This document shows, piece after piece, positions 26,226-35,664 of a DNA stretch of 64,000 nucleotides. The position numbers and the translations under genes were made by a program. The notes under the pieces are model-generated. The model saw only the letters and a program-made list of their open reading frames with translations. It had not been told where the DNA came from and did no database searches. The stretch covers positions 54,352 to 118,351 of the forward strand of contig NYMS01000041.1 of assembly GCA_002529455.1 (NCBI GenBank). Reading direction: 5' to 3'. The DNA is from Glycomyces fuscus (lineage in GTDB: Bacteria > Actinomycetota > Actinomycetes > Streptosporangiales > Streptosporangiaceae). Position 1 is the first letter of the stretch, and the number at the start of each line of letters is the position of its first letter.

Positions 26226-26276
26226 GTTACCCACGGCGATCACACAATCAGCAATTAAGTTATTACCCAACGTAAT
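26226..26276. promoter_or_regulatory. AT-rich promoter region with repeated TTACCCA boxes
   Basis: GTTACCCA begins at 26226 and ATTACCCA at 26262, the second inside a 15-bp palindrome ATTAC-CCAAC-GTAAT (26262-26276). It is the most AT-rich stretch of the 560-bp gap before the diguanylate cyclase gene and could hold its promoter and an operator. Another ATTACCCA lies in the AT-rich patch at about 3025 upstream of cbiB. The regulator is unknown. Confidence 0.3.
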
Positions 26277-26476
26277 GTAAAGTGGGAGTGGTCGCGGGAC
26301 GGGCGTGCCGCACCGTCGCCGGGCCCCGACGCCCGGTCGTCGTAACCGAATGGCACCGTAGGGGAACGCGCGGCGAATCGGACCCGTCGAAGGGAGAACC
26401 GTGGGAGGCGGTGGACCCATCAGAGGCGGGTGTAGGAGTCGACGGTGGAGAGCGATGTGAGGAGGGGGGCGAAACG

Positions 26477-27853
26477 GTGAGCATCTCGGAGAAGCCGATC
26501 GCGCCGACCGGGCGTCCCGAGGACGAACGTCCACGCTGGCCGATCCTCCAACAGCCCCGCGGACTGATCGTCTACATGGCGCTGCTCGTGTCCGCGACGC
26601 TGTTCCTGTTCGGAGGTGCGGTGGCGCTGACCGCCCCCGCCGTGATGGACCTGGTCACCCTGGCCGCGCTGTCGGTGGGAGCCGTGCTCTGCGTGGAGGC
26701 GAGCCGCCGCCTCGGCACGCCGGCCGGGATCAACCGGGACTTCCTGGGCGCCTGGTGGTTCCCGGCCGTCCTCCTGCTGCCGCCCCTGTACGCGCTGATC
26801 CTCCCGGTGCCCGTCTTCCTGATGCTCCAGTACCGCACGCGCCGGGCCCTGCTCCACCGGCGGGTGTTCAACGCCGCCTCCATCGCCCTGTCCGGGTTCC
26901 TCGCCTCGGTGGCCTGGCACTCCTTCTGGGGCGGCGGCCTCGTCGACGGGCTCGGCGGCACCCCCGGCGCCCACGAACACCTGACCACGGGTCCGGGCGT
27001 GCTCGTCGCCGTGCTGTGCTGCGCGGGGTTCACCGTCCTCAACAACCTGCTCGTCGCGGTGGCGGCGCGGATCAGCAGCGGACCCGGGCACACCCTCCGG
27101 CCCATGTGGGACCGCGAGGCCTTCACCGTGGACGCCGTCGAGTTATGTGTCGGCGTCACCGTCGCCATCCTCGCCCACCTGTCGCTGTTCCTCCTGGTCA
27201 TCGCGGTCCCCCCGGTGCTGCTGCTCCAGCGCAGCCTGCTGTACCAGCAGCTCCAGATGGCCGCGCGGACCGATCCCAAGACCGGCCTGCTCAACGCCCC
27301 CACCTGGGAGCAGGAGGCGTCGGTGGAGATCGCCAGGGCCCGCTCCTCCCGGGGCAGGGCGGCGGTGCTGATCATCGACATCGACCACTTCAAGAGGGTC
27401 AACGACAACCACGGGCACCTGTTCGGCGACCAGGTGCTGCTCGGCGTGGCCACCACCATCGCCCAGCAGCTGCGCCAGTCCGACCTGCTCGGCCGCTTCG
27501 GCGGCGAGGAGTTCGTGGTGCTGCTGCCCGGTTCCGACACCGCCGAGGCCTGGCGGGCCGCCGAGCGCCTGCGCTCCGAGGTGGGGCGCATGGAGATCGC
27601 GGTGGACGACGTGCCGGTGTCCATCACCATCTCGATCGGCGCGGCCGTCAGCGGCGACCACGGCAACGACCTGGTGGAGCTGCTCACCGCCGCCGACCTC
27701 GCGCTCTACCGGGCCAAGGAGACCGGCCGCAACCGCGTGTGCCTGCCCGCCGGACGCCCCGGGGCCGGAGGCAAGATCCCGGGGCCGCGGGGAGGGACGA
27801 TCTCCGGTCGCACGGGCCCCCCGGACACCAACGAGCACAACGAACTTCCCTGA
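26477..27853 (+). CDS. Membrane diguanylate cyclase (GGDEF domain)
   Basis: 458 residues. About seven hydrophobic helices occupy residues ~25-255, followed by a GGDEF domain to ~435. The active-site loop reads GGEEF (342-346) within 'GRFGGEEFVVLLPG', so cyclase activity is expected. An RxxD inhibitory site (RQSD, 333-336) sits exactly five residues before it, so product inhibition is likely. No EAL or HD-GYP domain is attached. It makes cyclic di-GMP, which in Streptomyces delays development by loading BldD; the layout resembles CdgE there (inference). GTG 26477 has AGGAGGGGGG 7 nt upstream, which outweighs earlier in-frame starts. No BldD box was recognised. Confidence 0.93.
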   Translation: MSISEKPIAPTGRPEDERPRWPILQQPRGLIVYMALLVSATLFLFGGAVALTAPAVMDLVTLAALSVGAVLCVEASRRLGTPAGINRDFLGAWWFPAVLLLPPLYALILPVPVFLMLQYRTRRALLHRRVFNAASIALSGFLASVAWHSFWGGGLVDGLGGTPGAHEHLTTGPGVLVAVLCCAGFTVLNNLLVAVAARISSGPGHTLRPMWDREAFTVDAVELCVGVTVAILAHLSLFLLVIAVPPVLLLQRSLLYQQLQMAARTDPKTGLLNAPTWEQEASVEIARARSSRGRAAVLIIDIDHFKRVNDNHGHLFGDQVLLGVATTIAQQLRQSDLLGRFGGEEFVVLLPGSDTAEAWRAAERLRSEVGRMEIAVDDVPVSITISIGAAVSGDHGNDLVELLTAADLALYRAKETGRNRVCLPAGRPGAGGKIPGPRGGTISGRTGPPDTNEHNELP

Positions 27854-27938
27854 CCTGCGATTCTGTGGTCCTGCGGAGTTGTCCACAGCGCGAAGAAGGG
27901 CGTTGCGTCGGACCCGCGTGGTCACGCACCGTGAAGAT

Positions 27939-29129
27939 ATGCACTCTGACCAGCCGCACCACTCCCTCGGACCCTCCGACCCCCCGAACCCCCTCGACTC
28001 CGCGCGACACCCCGACGGCGCCTCCGCGTCCGGGCGCTCCCCGGCCGACGGCGTCCCCCTCCCCCCGCCCCGGGGCCCCGGCGGGACGGAGCCGGGCGGC
28101 CCCGCCCTCACCCTCACCAACCCGACCGACATCATCGCGACCCTGCCCTACCTGGTGGGAACGCCGCCCGATCCGGGGATCGTGGTCCTGGCCGTGCGCG
28201 ACAAGGGCGTGCACTCGGCGTTCTGCGGCGACCTGGACCGGCTGACCGCCGCCGGTGACCCGCTGGCACGCGCGGCGGTCCCCGTCGACATGGCCGTCGC
28301 GGAGGGCTGCACAGCCCTGGTGGTCGTGGCCTACGGGCCGCCCGAACGGGTCACCCCCCACGTCGACAGGATCCTGTCCGCGGCCCGGGGACGGAACCTG
28401 GCCGTCGTCGACGCCCTGCGGGTCACCGGCGGCCGGTACTGGTCCTACACCTGCGCCCGGGCCGACTGCTGTCCGGTCGAGGGGACCGTCGTCAACGTGG
28501 ACAGCTCCACCGTCCCGGCCAGTGCGGTCCTGCACGGGATCGTCCCGGTGCAGCCGCTCTCGGCGGTCACGGCCGAGGCCGAACGGGTGCGGGAGGTCCT
28601 GCGCCCCGTGCACGGCCTCGAACGGGCCGCGATGGACGCGGTCGCCGAGGAGGTGCAGGCGCGCGCCCGGCGGCTCCTGGAGCAGGGGATGCGGGGCGCC
28701 CTCACCGACCGGGGCCTGAGCGCCGTGCTGGCGGCGGTGCGGGCCGAGCGGGCGGGCCGGGGACCCACCGGCCGGGAGGAGCTGGCCTGGCTCGGGGTCT
28801 ACCTCGGCCAGATCCGGGTGCGCGACGAGGCGTGGGCGCGTATCACCGCCGAGGCGGCGCCCGCGCACCAGGAGCTGTGGGGCCGGGTCACCCGCCACCT
28901 GCCCCGGCACCAGCGCGCGGCGCCCGCCTCGCTCCTGGCGGTCGCGGCCTGGCAGCGCGGGGACGAGCCGCTGGCCGCCGCGGCGCTGGACGTGGCCCTG
29001 GCCGCCGATCCCGGCTACTCCATGGCGGTGCTGATGAGCCGGGCCCTGGCCTGGGGTCTGCCCGTGGAGCGCTGGCGGGAGTTCACCCCCCGCTGGCTGC
29101 GCGCGAGGAGTGAGCGGCCGCAGGAGTAA
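27939..29129 (+). CDS. DUF4192 family protein
   Basis: 396 residues. After a disordered Pro/Ser/Gly-rich start of ~55 residues comes the DUF4192 opening 'LTLTNPTDIIATLPYLVGTPPDPGIVVLAVRDKGVHSAFCGDL', then 'VVVAYGPPERVTPHVDRIL', 'VVDALRVTGGRYWSYTC' with 'ADCCPVEG', and a helical C-terminal half ending in a TPR-like region ('SLLAVAAWQRGDEPLAAAALDVALAADPGYSMAVLMSRAL'). The family is nearly confined to actinobacteria and its function is not known. ATG 27939 has no good Shine-Dalgarno; upstream GTG codons are in frame, so the exact start is uncertain, but the conserved part is unaffected. It follows the cyclase gene by 85 bp on the same strand, so co-transcription is possible. Confidence 0.88.
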   Translation: MHSDQPHHSLGPSDPPNPLDSARHPDGASASGRSPADGVPLPPPRGPGGTEPGGPALTLTNPTDIIATLPYLVGTPPDPGIVVLAVRDKGVHSAFCGDLDRLTAAGDPLARAAVPVDMAVAEGCTALVVVAYGPPERVTPHVDRILSAARGRNLAVVDALRVTGGRYWSYTCARADCCPVEGTVVNVDSSTVPASAVLHGIVPVQPLSAVTAEAERVREVLRPVHGLERAAMDAVAEEVQARARRLLEQGMRGALTDRGLSAVLAAVRAERAGRGPTGREELAWLGVYLGQIRVRDEAWARITAEAAPAHQELWGRVTRHLPRHQRAAPASLLAVAAWQRGDEPLAAAALDVALAADPGYSMAVLMSRALAWGLPVERWREFTPRWLRARSERPQE

Positions 29130-29420
29130 ACGGGCGCGCAGCCCCGGGGGGAGCGCGGCCGGGACCGCCGGGCGTACGTCCGAGGACTCGGGGGTGAACA
29201 CCGGGCGCCGCGCCGCGGCGGTCGCGCGGGACGGGGCCGCCGTCGTCCGGCCGCCCCACGGGTCGGCGGGGACCGTTCGCGCCGCAGCCCGCAGCCCGCG
29301 GGGCGGCAGGGGGCGTCCGGCGGTCGCCGCCGCCCGACCCGGCGGGACCCCGTGCGCAACCGGCTTGCGACGCCCGGGACATGGCGGGGGCATTGTCCGC
29401 GACACCCTAGGCTTGGAGGC

Positions 29421-31085
<1,665 letters not shown>

Positions 31086-31115
31086 CGGCACGGACCCTCG
31101 GGAACGCGGCACTCC

Positions 31116-31153
31116 GGGCCCGTGGCCGGACCGCTCGGTCCGGCCACGGGCCC
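31116..31153 (+). terminator. 17-bp terminator after ettA
   Basis: A perfect 17-bp GC-rich stem with loop GCTC begins 31 nt after the ettA stop. Confidence 0.75.
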
Positions 31154-31214
31154 CCGTGTTCCCGCCCCGGCGCACGACTCGTCGCAGCGGGGGCGTTCGC
31201 ATACCCTGGGGGCG

Positions 31215-31739
31215 ATGACTTCCGCGCGCGATTCCCAGCAGAGCGCGGGCGACGAGCCCGTGCGTATGACGTTCTACGAGGCCGTGGGCGGTGAGGAGAC
31301 CTTCACCCGCCTGGTCCGCCGCTTCTACGAGGGCGTGGCCGACGACCCCGTACTGCGGCCCATGTACCCCGAGGAGGACCTCGGCCCCGCCGAGGAGCGC
31401 CTGCGCCTGTTCCTCATCCAGTACTGGGGCGGCCCCCGCACCTACAACGAGCGCCGGGGACACCCCCGGCTGCGCATGCGGCACGTGCCCTTCCGCGTCG
31501 GCGCCACCGAGCGCGACCTGTGGCTCAAGCACATGCGCGCCGCCGTGGACTCCCTGGACCTGCACGAGGCCCTAGAGCGCCAGCTGTGGGAGTACATGGT
31601 CATGGCCGCGCACAGCATGGTGAACGTGCCCGAGGAGACCACCGCCCCCGAGGTGGCCAACCCGACCCGGGTCTCGGTGTCCGCCAAGGGGGACGACGGG
31701 GACGACGACGGCGAGGCCGTCACCATCTCCCTGAAGTGA
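31215..31739 (+). CDS. glbO: Truncated haemoglobin, group II (GlbO)
   Basis: 174 residues. The globin core contains '[56 protein letters not shown]', with the B10 Tyr in 'RRFYEGV', then the proximal His region '[14 protein letters not shown]' and the G8 Trp in 'ERDLWLKHM'. These identify truncated haemoglobin O, which binds oxygen and is linked to O2 supply or peroxide chemistry at the membrane. A short acidic tail (~155-174, '[11 protein letters not shown]') is added. TACCCT lies 7 nt before ATG 31215, suggesting a leaderless mRNA. It is convergent with the thioesterase gene, with only 39 bp between. Confidence 0.94.
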   Translation: MTSARDSQQSAGDEPVRMTFYEAVGGEETFTRLVRRFYEGVADDPVLRPMYPEEDLGPAEERLRLFLIQYWGGPRTYNERRGHPRLRMRHVPFRVGATERDLWLKHMRAAVDSLDLHEALERQLWEYMVMAAHSMVNVPEETTAPEVANPTRVSVSAKGDDGDDDGEAVTISLK

Positions 31740-31778
31740 CGCCGCCGCCGGGGCCGGGCCGCCCGGTCCCCACGGCGC

Positions 31779-32222
31779 TCAGGCGTAGTCGGCGAGGAGG
31801 GCGCGCTCGACGTCGTTGAGGCGCCGGGCGCTCTGCGTGGGCACGTCGAAACCGACCAGCACCGTCCTGGCCCGCAGGTACACCGTGGTCTCGTCGCGGA
31901 TCTCGTAGGCCAGCGTGAAGCTGGCGTTGCGCACCTCGGTCACCCACAGCTCCACGCGCACCGGCTCGGACCGGGGCAGCAGCGGGGCCACGTAGTCCGC
32001 CTCCTGGCGGGCCACCACCATGGCGCCGAAGACCTCGTCGTCCTCGACGACGCCGCCGTAGCGCAGGAAGGACACCCGGGCGTCCTCCAGGTAGGTCAGC
32101 ATCCGCACGTTGTTGACGTGGTGCTGCGGGTCGAGGTCGGCGTAGCGGACCTGCGCGAGGTGCACGTGCCTGCGGGGCCCGGCCGTTCGGGCGCCGGCGG
32201 CTCCGGTCTCGGTCTGTGTCAC
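31779..32222 (-). CDS. Acyl-CoA thioesterase, 4HBT/hotdog family
   Basis: 147 residues with the hotdog sequence 'HLAQVRYADLDPQHHVNNVRMLTYLEDARVSFLRYGG', where the Asp in 'YADLDPQHHVNN' is the catalytic acid of 4-hydroxybenzoyl-CoA-type thioesterases. 'RQEADYVAPLLPRSEPVRVELWVTEVRNASFTLAYEI' forms the long beta strands. It hydrolyses an acyl-CoA, but the chain specificity is not evident. GTG 32222 is preceded by AGAGGA 7 nt upstream. It lies on the same strand as, and 137 bp downstream of, the prolyl oligopeptidase gene, separated by a terminator hairpin, so the two are probably independent. Confidence 0.9.
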   Translation of the reverse strand: MTQTETGAAGARTAGPRRHVHLAQVRYADLDPQHHVNNVRMLTYLEDARVSFLRYGGVVEDDEVFGAMVVARQEADYVAPLLPRSEPVRVELWVTEVRNASFTLAYEIRDETTVYLRARTVLVGFDVPTQSARRLNDVERALLADYA

Positions 32223-32299
32223 GTCCGGATCCTCTCGCGCTGTTCTCCCGGGGGGCGGGTCCCTTCGATTGTCTCAACGCCGCCCGGGGGAACGGGCGG

Positions 32300-32352
32300 T
32301 CCCCGGTGTCCGATTCCTGTGTTGTTGCTCTCGCGGAGGCGGACACCGGGGA
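32300..32352 (-). terminator. Terminator after prolyl oligopeptidase gene
   Basis: A 13-bp perfect stem (TCCCCGGTGTCCG and complement) with a 27-nt loop begins 7 nt after the stop on the minus strand. Confidence 0.6.
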
Positions 32353-32359
32353 GGGCGGG

Positions 32360-34453
32360 TCAGTCCACGGAGAGTCCCAGGTGGTGGGCGAGGAAGGCCA
32401 GCTGCTCGGAGTTGAGCGCCACACTGCGGCTCACCGACCGCGAGCTGTGGCCCACCTCCGACTCCCGGCGCAGCAGGACCGGCCGCTCCTCGGGCGCGGC
32501 CGCCGTGGCGTGCTGCATCAGCGCGCACAGCTTGCGCGCGTGCAGCGGGTCCACGCGGGTGTCGTTGTCGAACACGGTGAACAGCGTCGCCGGGTAGCGG
32601 GTGCCCTCGCGCACGTTGTGGTAGGGCGAGTAGCCCAGCAGCCACCCCAGCTGCTCGGGGTCGTCGGCGGTGCCGTACTCGACGTTCCACAGCTGGCCCA
32701 GCCCGAACCGCTCGTAGCGGACCATGTCCAGCAGCGGGGCCGAGCAGACCGCGGCGGTGAACAGGTCCGGGCGCCGGGTGACCATGGCCCCCACCAGCAG
32801 CCCGCCGTTGCTGCCGCCCATGACGGACAGGTGTTCGGGGTCGGTCACCCCGGTGGCGACCAGGTGCTCGGCCGCCGCCGCGCAGTCGTCGAAGACGTTC
32901 TGCTTGTCGGCGAGCATGCCCGCCCGGTGCCACTCCTCACCCTCCTCCAGGCCGCCGCGCAGGTTGGCGACGGCGTACACGCCGCCCGCGCGCACCCAGG
33001 CCAGCGCCACCGCCGAGTAGGCGGGCGTGAGGGAGATGCGAAAGCCCCCGTACCCGTACAGGATGGTCGGCCGCGGCCCCTCGGCGGGCGCCTGGGGCGA
33101 GACCACCAGCATGCGCACGGCCGTGCCGTCCCGGGAGGTGTAGGTGACCTGCTCCACCCGCACGTCGGGCAGGTCGATGTCGCCGGGGGGGTCGGCCCAC
33201 AGCGACACCCCTCCCGAGAGCGCGTCGTAGTGGTACACCGACGAGGGGTGGGTGTTGTCGGTGTAGCCGAACCACACCTCGTGCCCGCCCTCGGGGCGTT
33301 CGACGAGTCCGCCCACGGTGCCCAGGCCGGGCATGTCCAGCCCGCCCAGGAACCCGCCGGTGGCCAGGTCGTGCCGGGTGATCTCGCTGACGGCGTGGCG
33401 GCTGCGCGAGACCAGCAGCTCGGGCCGCTCCATCCCGGGGCCGTCCAGCACCGCGTACCCCTCCAGCACCGCCTCGGGGTCCTCCGGGACCAGGGTGGTC
33501 CAGTTCTCGTACCCGGGGTCGGCGGGGTCGGCCACGCACAGGCGCCCGCGCGGGGCGTCCCGGTCGGTGAACAGGTACAGGCGCCCGTCCCGGCCCACGT
33601 GCGGGTACAGGGACGCGTCCACGCCCTCCTGGAACGGGACCAGGCGCGGCGCCTCCAGGCTCCCCTCGGACAGGTCGGCGATCCAGGCGTCGGTGGCCGC
33701 CGAGGTGCCGCGGTTGGCGAGCAGCACCAGCCAGCGCCCGTCCCGGCTCACGACCGGGGTGAAGTACTCGGTCTTGTCGCGGCCCTCGCCGAAGACCAGG
33801 ACGTCCTGGTCGGCGGGGGTGCCCAGGCGGTGCAGGTAGACGCGGCGGTGGTAGCTCCCCTCGCCCTCGGGCACCTCCTCCGGGGGGAGCCGCCGTACGT
33901 AGTAGAAGGCCGAGGAGTCGGGCAGCCACGCGATCGGGCTGTAACGGACCCGCTCGACGGGCCCGTCCACCAGGTCACCGCTGGCGACGTCCACGACGCG
34001 CAGCACCGACTCCTCGTCGCCGCCCTCGGAGAGCTGGTAGGCCAGGAGCGCGCCGGAGTGGTCGGCCTTCCAGGCGTCCAGGGTGGTCAGCCCCTGGGGG
34101 TCGAGCGCCCCGGGGTCCACCAGCACGCGCTCGGGGCCGTCGCCGTCCTGGACGTAGAGCACGCCGTGCTCCTGGTCGGCGGTGCGCCGGACGAAGAAGC
34201 GGCGGTCGCCCCGCCACACGGGTGCCCCGACGCTTCCGGCGCCCAGCAGGGACCGCACCTGGTCGGCGAACCAGTTCCGTGTCGCGAACCGCGAGGAGAC
34301 CTCGGTGTACAGGGCGTCCTGCGCGGTGGCCCACTCCTTGGTCTCCGCCGAATCGCCGTCCTCCAGCCACCGGTAGGGGTCACCGACCGTGTGGCCGTGC
34401 AGGTTCTCGATGATGTCCAGCCGTGCGGCCGGGGGGTAGCGGAGTTCACGCAT
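32360..34453 (-). CDS. Prolyl oligopeptidase (S9A family)
   Basis: 697 residues, the normal length. An N-terminal ~420-residue beta-propeller opens with 'PYRWLEDGDSAETKEWATAQ'. The alpha/beta hydrolase domain carries the catalytic Ser548 in 'MGGSNGGLL', Asp635 in 'NDTRVDPLHARK' and His669 in 'EVGHSS'. 'ILYGYGGFRISLTPAYSA' and 'NLRGGLEEGEEWHRAGM' are S9A signatures. It cuts short peptides after proline, usually in the cytoplasm; no signal peptide is visible. ATG 34453 is used because the conserved protein begins there; the ORF continues upstream without family similarity. It is divergent from the HNH gene. Confidence 0.95.
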   Translation of the reverse strand: MRELRYPPAARLDIIENLHGHTVGDPYRWLEDGDSAETKEWATAQDALYTEVSSRFATRNWFADQVRSLLGAGSVGAPVWRGDRRFFVRRTADQEHGVLYVQDGDGPERVLVDPGALDPQGLTTLDAWKADHSGALLAYQLSEGGDEESVLRVVDVASGDLVDGPVERVRYSPIAWLPDSSAFYYVRRLPPEEVPEGEGSYHRRVYLHRLGTPADQDVLVFGEGRDKTEYFTPVVSRDGRWLVLLANRGTSAATDAWIADLSEGSLEAPRLVPFQEGVDASLYPHVGRDGRLYLFTDRDAPRGRLCVADPADPGYENWTTLVPEDPEAVLEGYAVLDGPGMERPELLVSRSRHAVSEITRHDLATGGFLGGLDMPGLGTVGGLVERPEGGHEVWFGYTDNTHPSSVYHYDALSGGVSLWADPPGDIDLPDVRVEQVTYTSRDGTAVRMLVVSPQAPAEGPRPTILYGYGGFRISLTPAYSAVALAWVRAGGVYAVANLRGGLEEGEEWHRAGMLADKQNVFDDCAAAAEHLVATGVTDPEHLSVMGGSNGGLLVGAMVTRRPDLFTAAVCSAPLLDMVRYERFGLGQLWNVEYGTADDPEQLGWLLGYSPYHNVREGTRYPATLFTVFDNDTRVDPLHARKLCALMQHATAAAPEERPVLLRRESEVGHSSRSVSRSVALNSEQLAFLAHHLGLSVD

Positions 34454-34780
34454 ACTTCGCACTCTATCCACCGCTCTCCAACCGGATGTGCCCGGCGCGG
34501 CGCCAGGGTGAAACGGAGCGCCGCCATCGCACAATGGGAGCGGGAAAAGGGAGAGCACCCGGTTTCTGGGCGGCCCAGCGCAAATTGGGGTGGCGCCGGA
34601 GCGGTCCGACCACGCAAACTGAATGCGGGACGCAACTCGGCGGGACCACCGGGAGGTCCGTGTGGCAAGGCGTACGGAACCATCGATCCTCGGATCGGTG
34701 CACAGGGAGGTCTCCTGGCTGGCCGATCGGCTGGCCGGGGAGGAGACACGGTCGTCACAGACGACGGCTGGGGCGACGCG
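34454..34780. other. Divergent promoter region, prolyl oligopeptidase / HNH endonuclease
   Basis: About 327 bp between divergent genes. A 7-bp GCGGCGC...GCGCCGC repeat lies near 34500-34527 and a purine-rich patch (GGGAGCGGGAAAAGGGAGAG) near 34535-34555. No ORF or clear promoter hexamers were found. Confidence 0.4.
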
Positions 34781-35332
34781 ATGAGCGCCCGAGGCAGCCG
34801 GGAGGGTGGCACAGGGACCGCCCGCCGCCACGTGCTGCTGCTCAACGCCAGCTTCGAACCACTGACGACACTGCCCCTGCGCAGGGCGATCCTTCTCGTC
34901 CTGAGAGAGAAGGCGGAGGTCGTCCACCAGGACGACGCGGGCGCGATACTGCACTCGGCGACACGCTCCTACGACGTGCCGTCGGTCATCCGGCTCCGAC
35001 GCTACATCAGCGTCCCCTACAGCCGCAGAGTGCCCCTCACCCGGGTGGCCCTCATGCGGCGCGACAGGCACACCTGCGGCTACTGCGGGAAGAAGGCCGA
35101 GACCATCGACCACGTCATCCCGCGCAGCCGCGGCGGTGCACACGTGTGGGAGAACGTGGTCGCCGCGTGCAAGCCGTGCAACCACCGCAAGGCCGACAAG
35201 TTCCTGGACGAACTCGGCTGGGAGCTGCACGTGACCCCCAAGGTGCCCAAGGGTCCCCACTGGCGTCTGATCAACGGAGACCTCCACGGCGACCCCCAGT
35301 GGGAGCCGTACATGGCCCACCTGGCGGCCTGA
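34781..35332 (+). CDS. HNH endonuclease family protein
   Basis: 183 residues. The N-terminal half ('HVLLLNASFEPLTTLPLRRAILLVLREKAEVV', 'SVIRLRRYISVPY') precedes an HNH zinc-finger nuclease: Cys99/Cys102 in 'CGYC', 'TIDHVIPRSRGG' with His111, Asn126, then Cys130/Cys133 and 'CNHRKADK' with His135. This arrangement is a widely conserved single-copy actinobacterial and cyanobacterial protein whose cellular role is not clear; cutting of DNA with a metal ion is the family activity. No methyltransferase or toxin partner is nearby, so it is not evidently a restriction or defence enzyme. ATG 34781 is the start, with GGGGCGACG upstream. A 16-bp terminator follows. Confidence 0.92.
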   Translation: MSARGSREGGTGTARRHVLLLNASFEPLTTLPLRRAILLVLREKAEVVHQDDAGAILHSATRSYDVPSVIRLRRYISVPYSRRVPLTRVALMRRDRHTCGYCGKKAETIDHVIPRSRGGAHVWENVVAACKPCNHRKADKFLDELGWELHVTPKVPKGPHWRLINGDLHGDPQWEPYMAHLAA

Positions 35333-35380
35333 TCCGGCGAAGCCGGGCCCTCGCGTCCCACCCGGCGCCGCCGCAGACCC

Positions 35381-35416
35381 CGACCGCCCCCCGGCGCACG
35401 CGCCGGGGGGCGGTCG
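35381..35416 (+). terminator. 16-bp terminator after HNH gene
   Basis: A perfect 16-bp stem (CGACCGCCCCCCGGCG and complement) with loop CACG, followed at once by TATTCT. That TATTCT also looks like the -10 box of the next gene. Confidence 0.75.
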
Positions 35417-35428
35417 TATTCTGACCGC

Positions 35429-35632
35429 ATGCCCAGATACGACTTCCGCTGCCGCGAGTGCGGCGACACCTTCGAGCTCTCCCGTCCGATGGCGCAGGCC
35501 GGCGACCCGGCGACCTGTCCGCAGGGGCACGGCGACACGGTCCGGCTCCTGTCCACCGTGGCGGTGGGCGGACGCGCGTCCGCCCCCGCGCCCTCCGGCG
35601 GAGGGTGCTGCGGGGGCGGCTGCTGCTCCTGA
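35429..35632 (+). CDS. FmdB-type zinc ribbon protein
   Basis: 67 residues. 'MPRYDFRCRECGDTFELSRPM' is the FmdB opening, with zinc ligands C8, C11, C30 and probably H34 in 'CPQGHGD'. The C-terminus ends in Gly/Cys clusters ('GGGCCGGGCCS'), as in many actinobacterial members, which may bind an extra metal. FmdB proteins are described as putative regulators; direct function is unknown. TATTCT lies 6 nt before ATG 35429 and there is no Shine-Dalgarno, so a leaderless mRNA starting right after the upstream terminator is likely. It is convergent with ilvD. Confidence 0.92.
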   Translation: MPRYDFRCRECGDTFELSRPMAQAGDPATCPQGHGDTVRLLSTVAVGGRASAPAPSGGGCCGGGCCS

Positions 35633-35633
35633 G

Positions 35634-35662
35634 GGGGAGGGGCGGACCGGCCGTCCCTCCCC
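35634..35662. terminator. Hairpin between convergent fmdB-type gene and ilvD
   Basis: A 12-bp stem with one wobble pair and a 5-nt loop (ACCGG), filling the 32-bp gap between the two stops. Confidence 0.6.
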
Positions 35663-35664
35663 GT

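Noticed and set aside
32216..34780. Plus-strand frame in front of the HNH gene
   Set aside because: This upstream part mirrors prolyl oligopeptidase; only the portion from 34781 has the HNH protein.
34781..35332. HNH gene as part of a restriction or defence system
   Set aside because: It has no methyltransferase, helicase or other defence partner, and the protein matches a widely conserved housekeeping-type HNH family.
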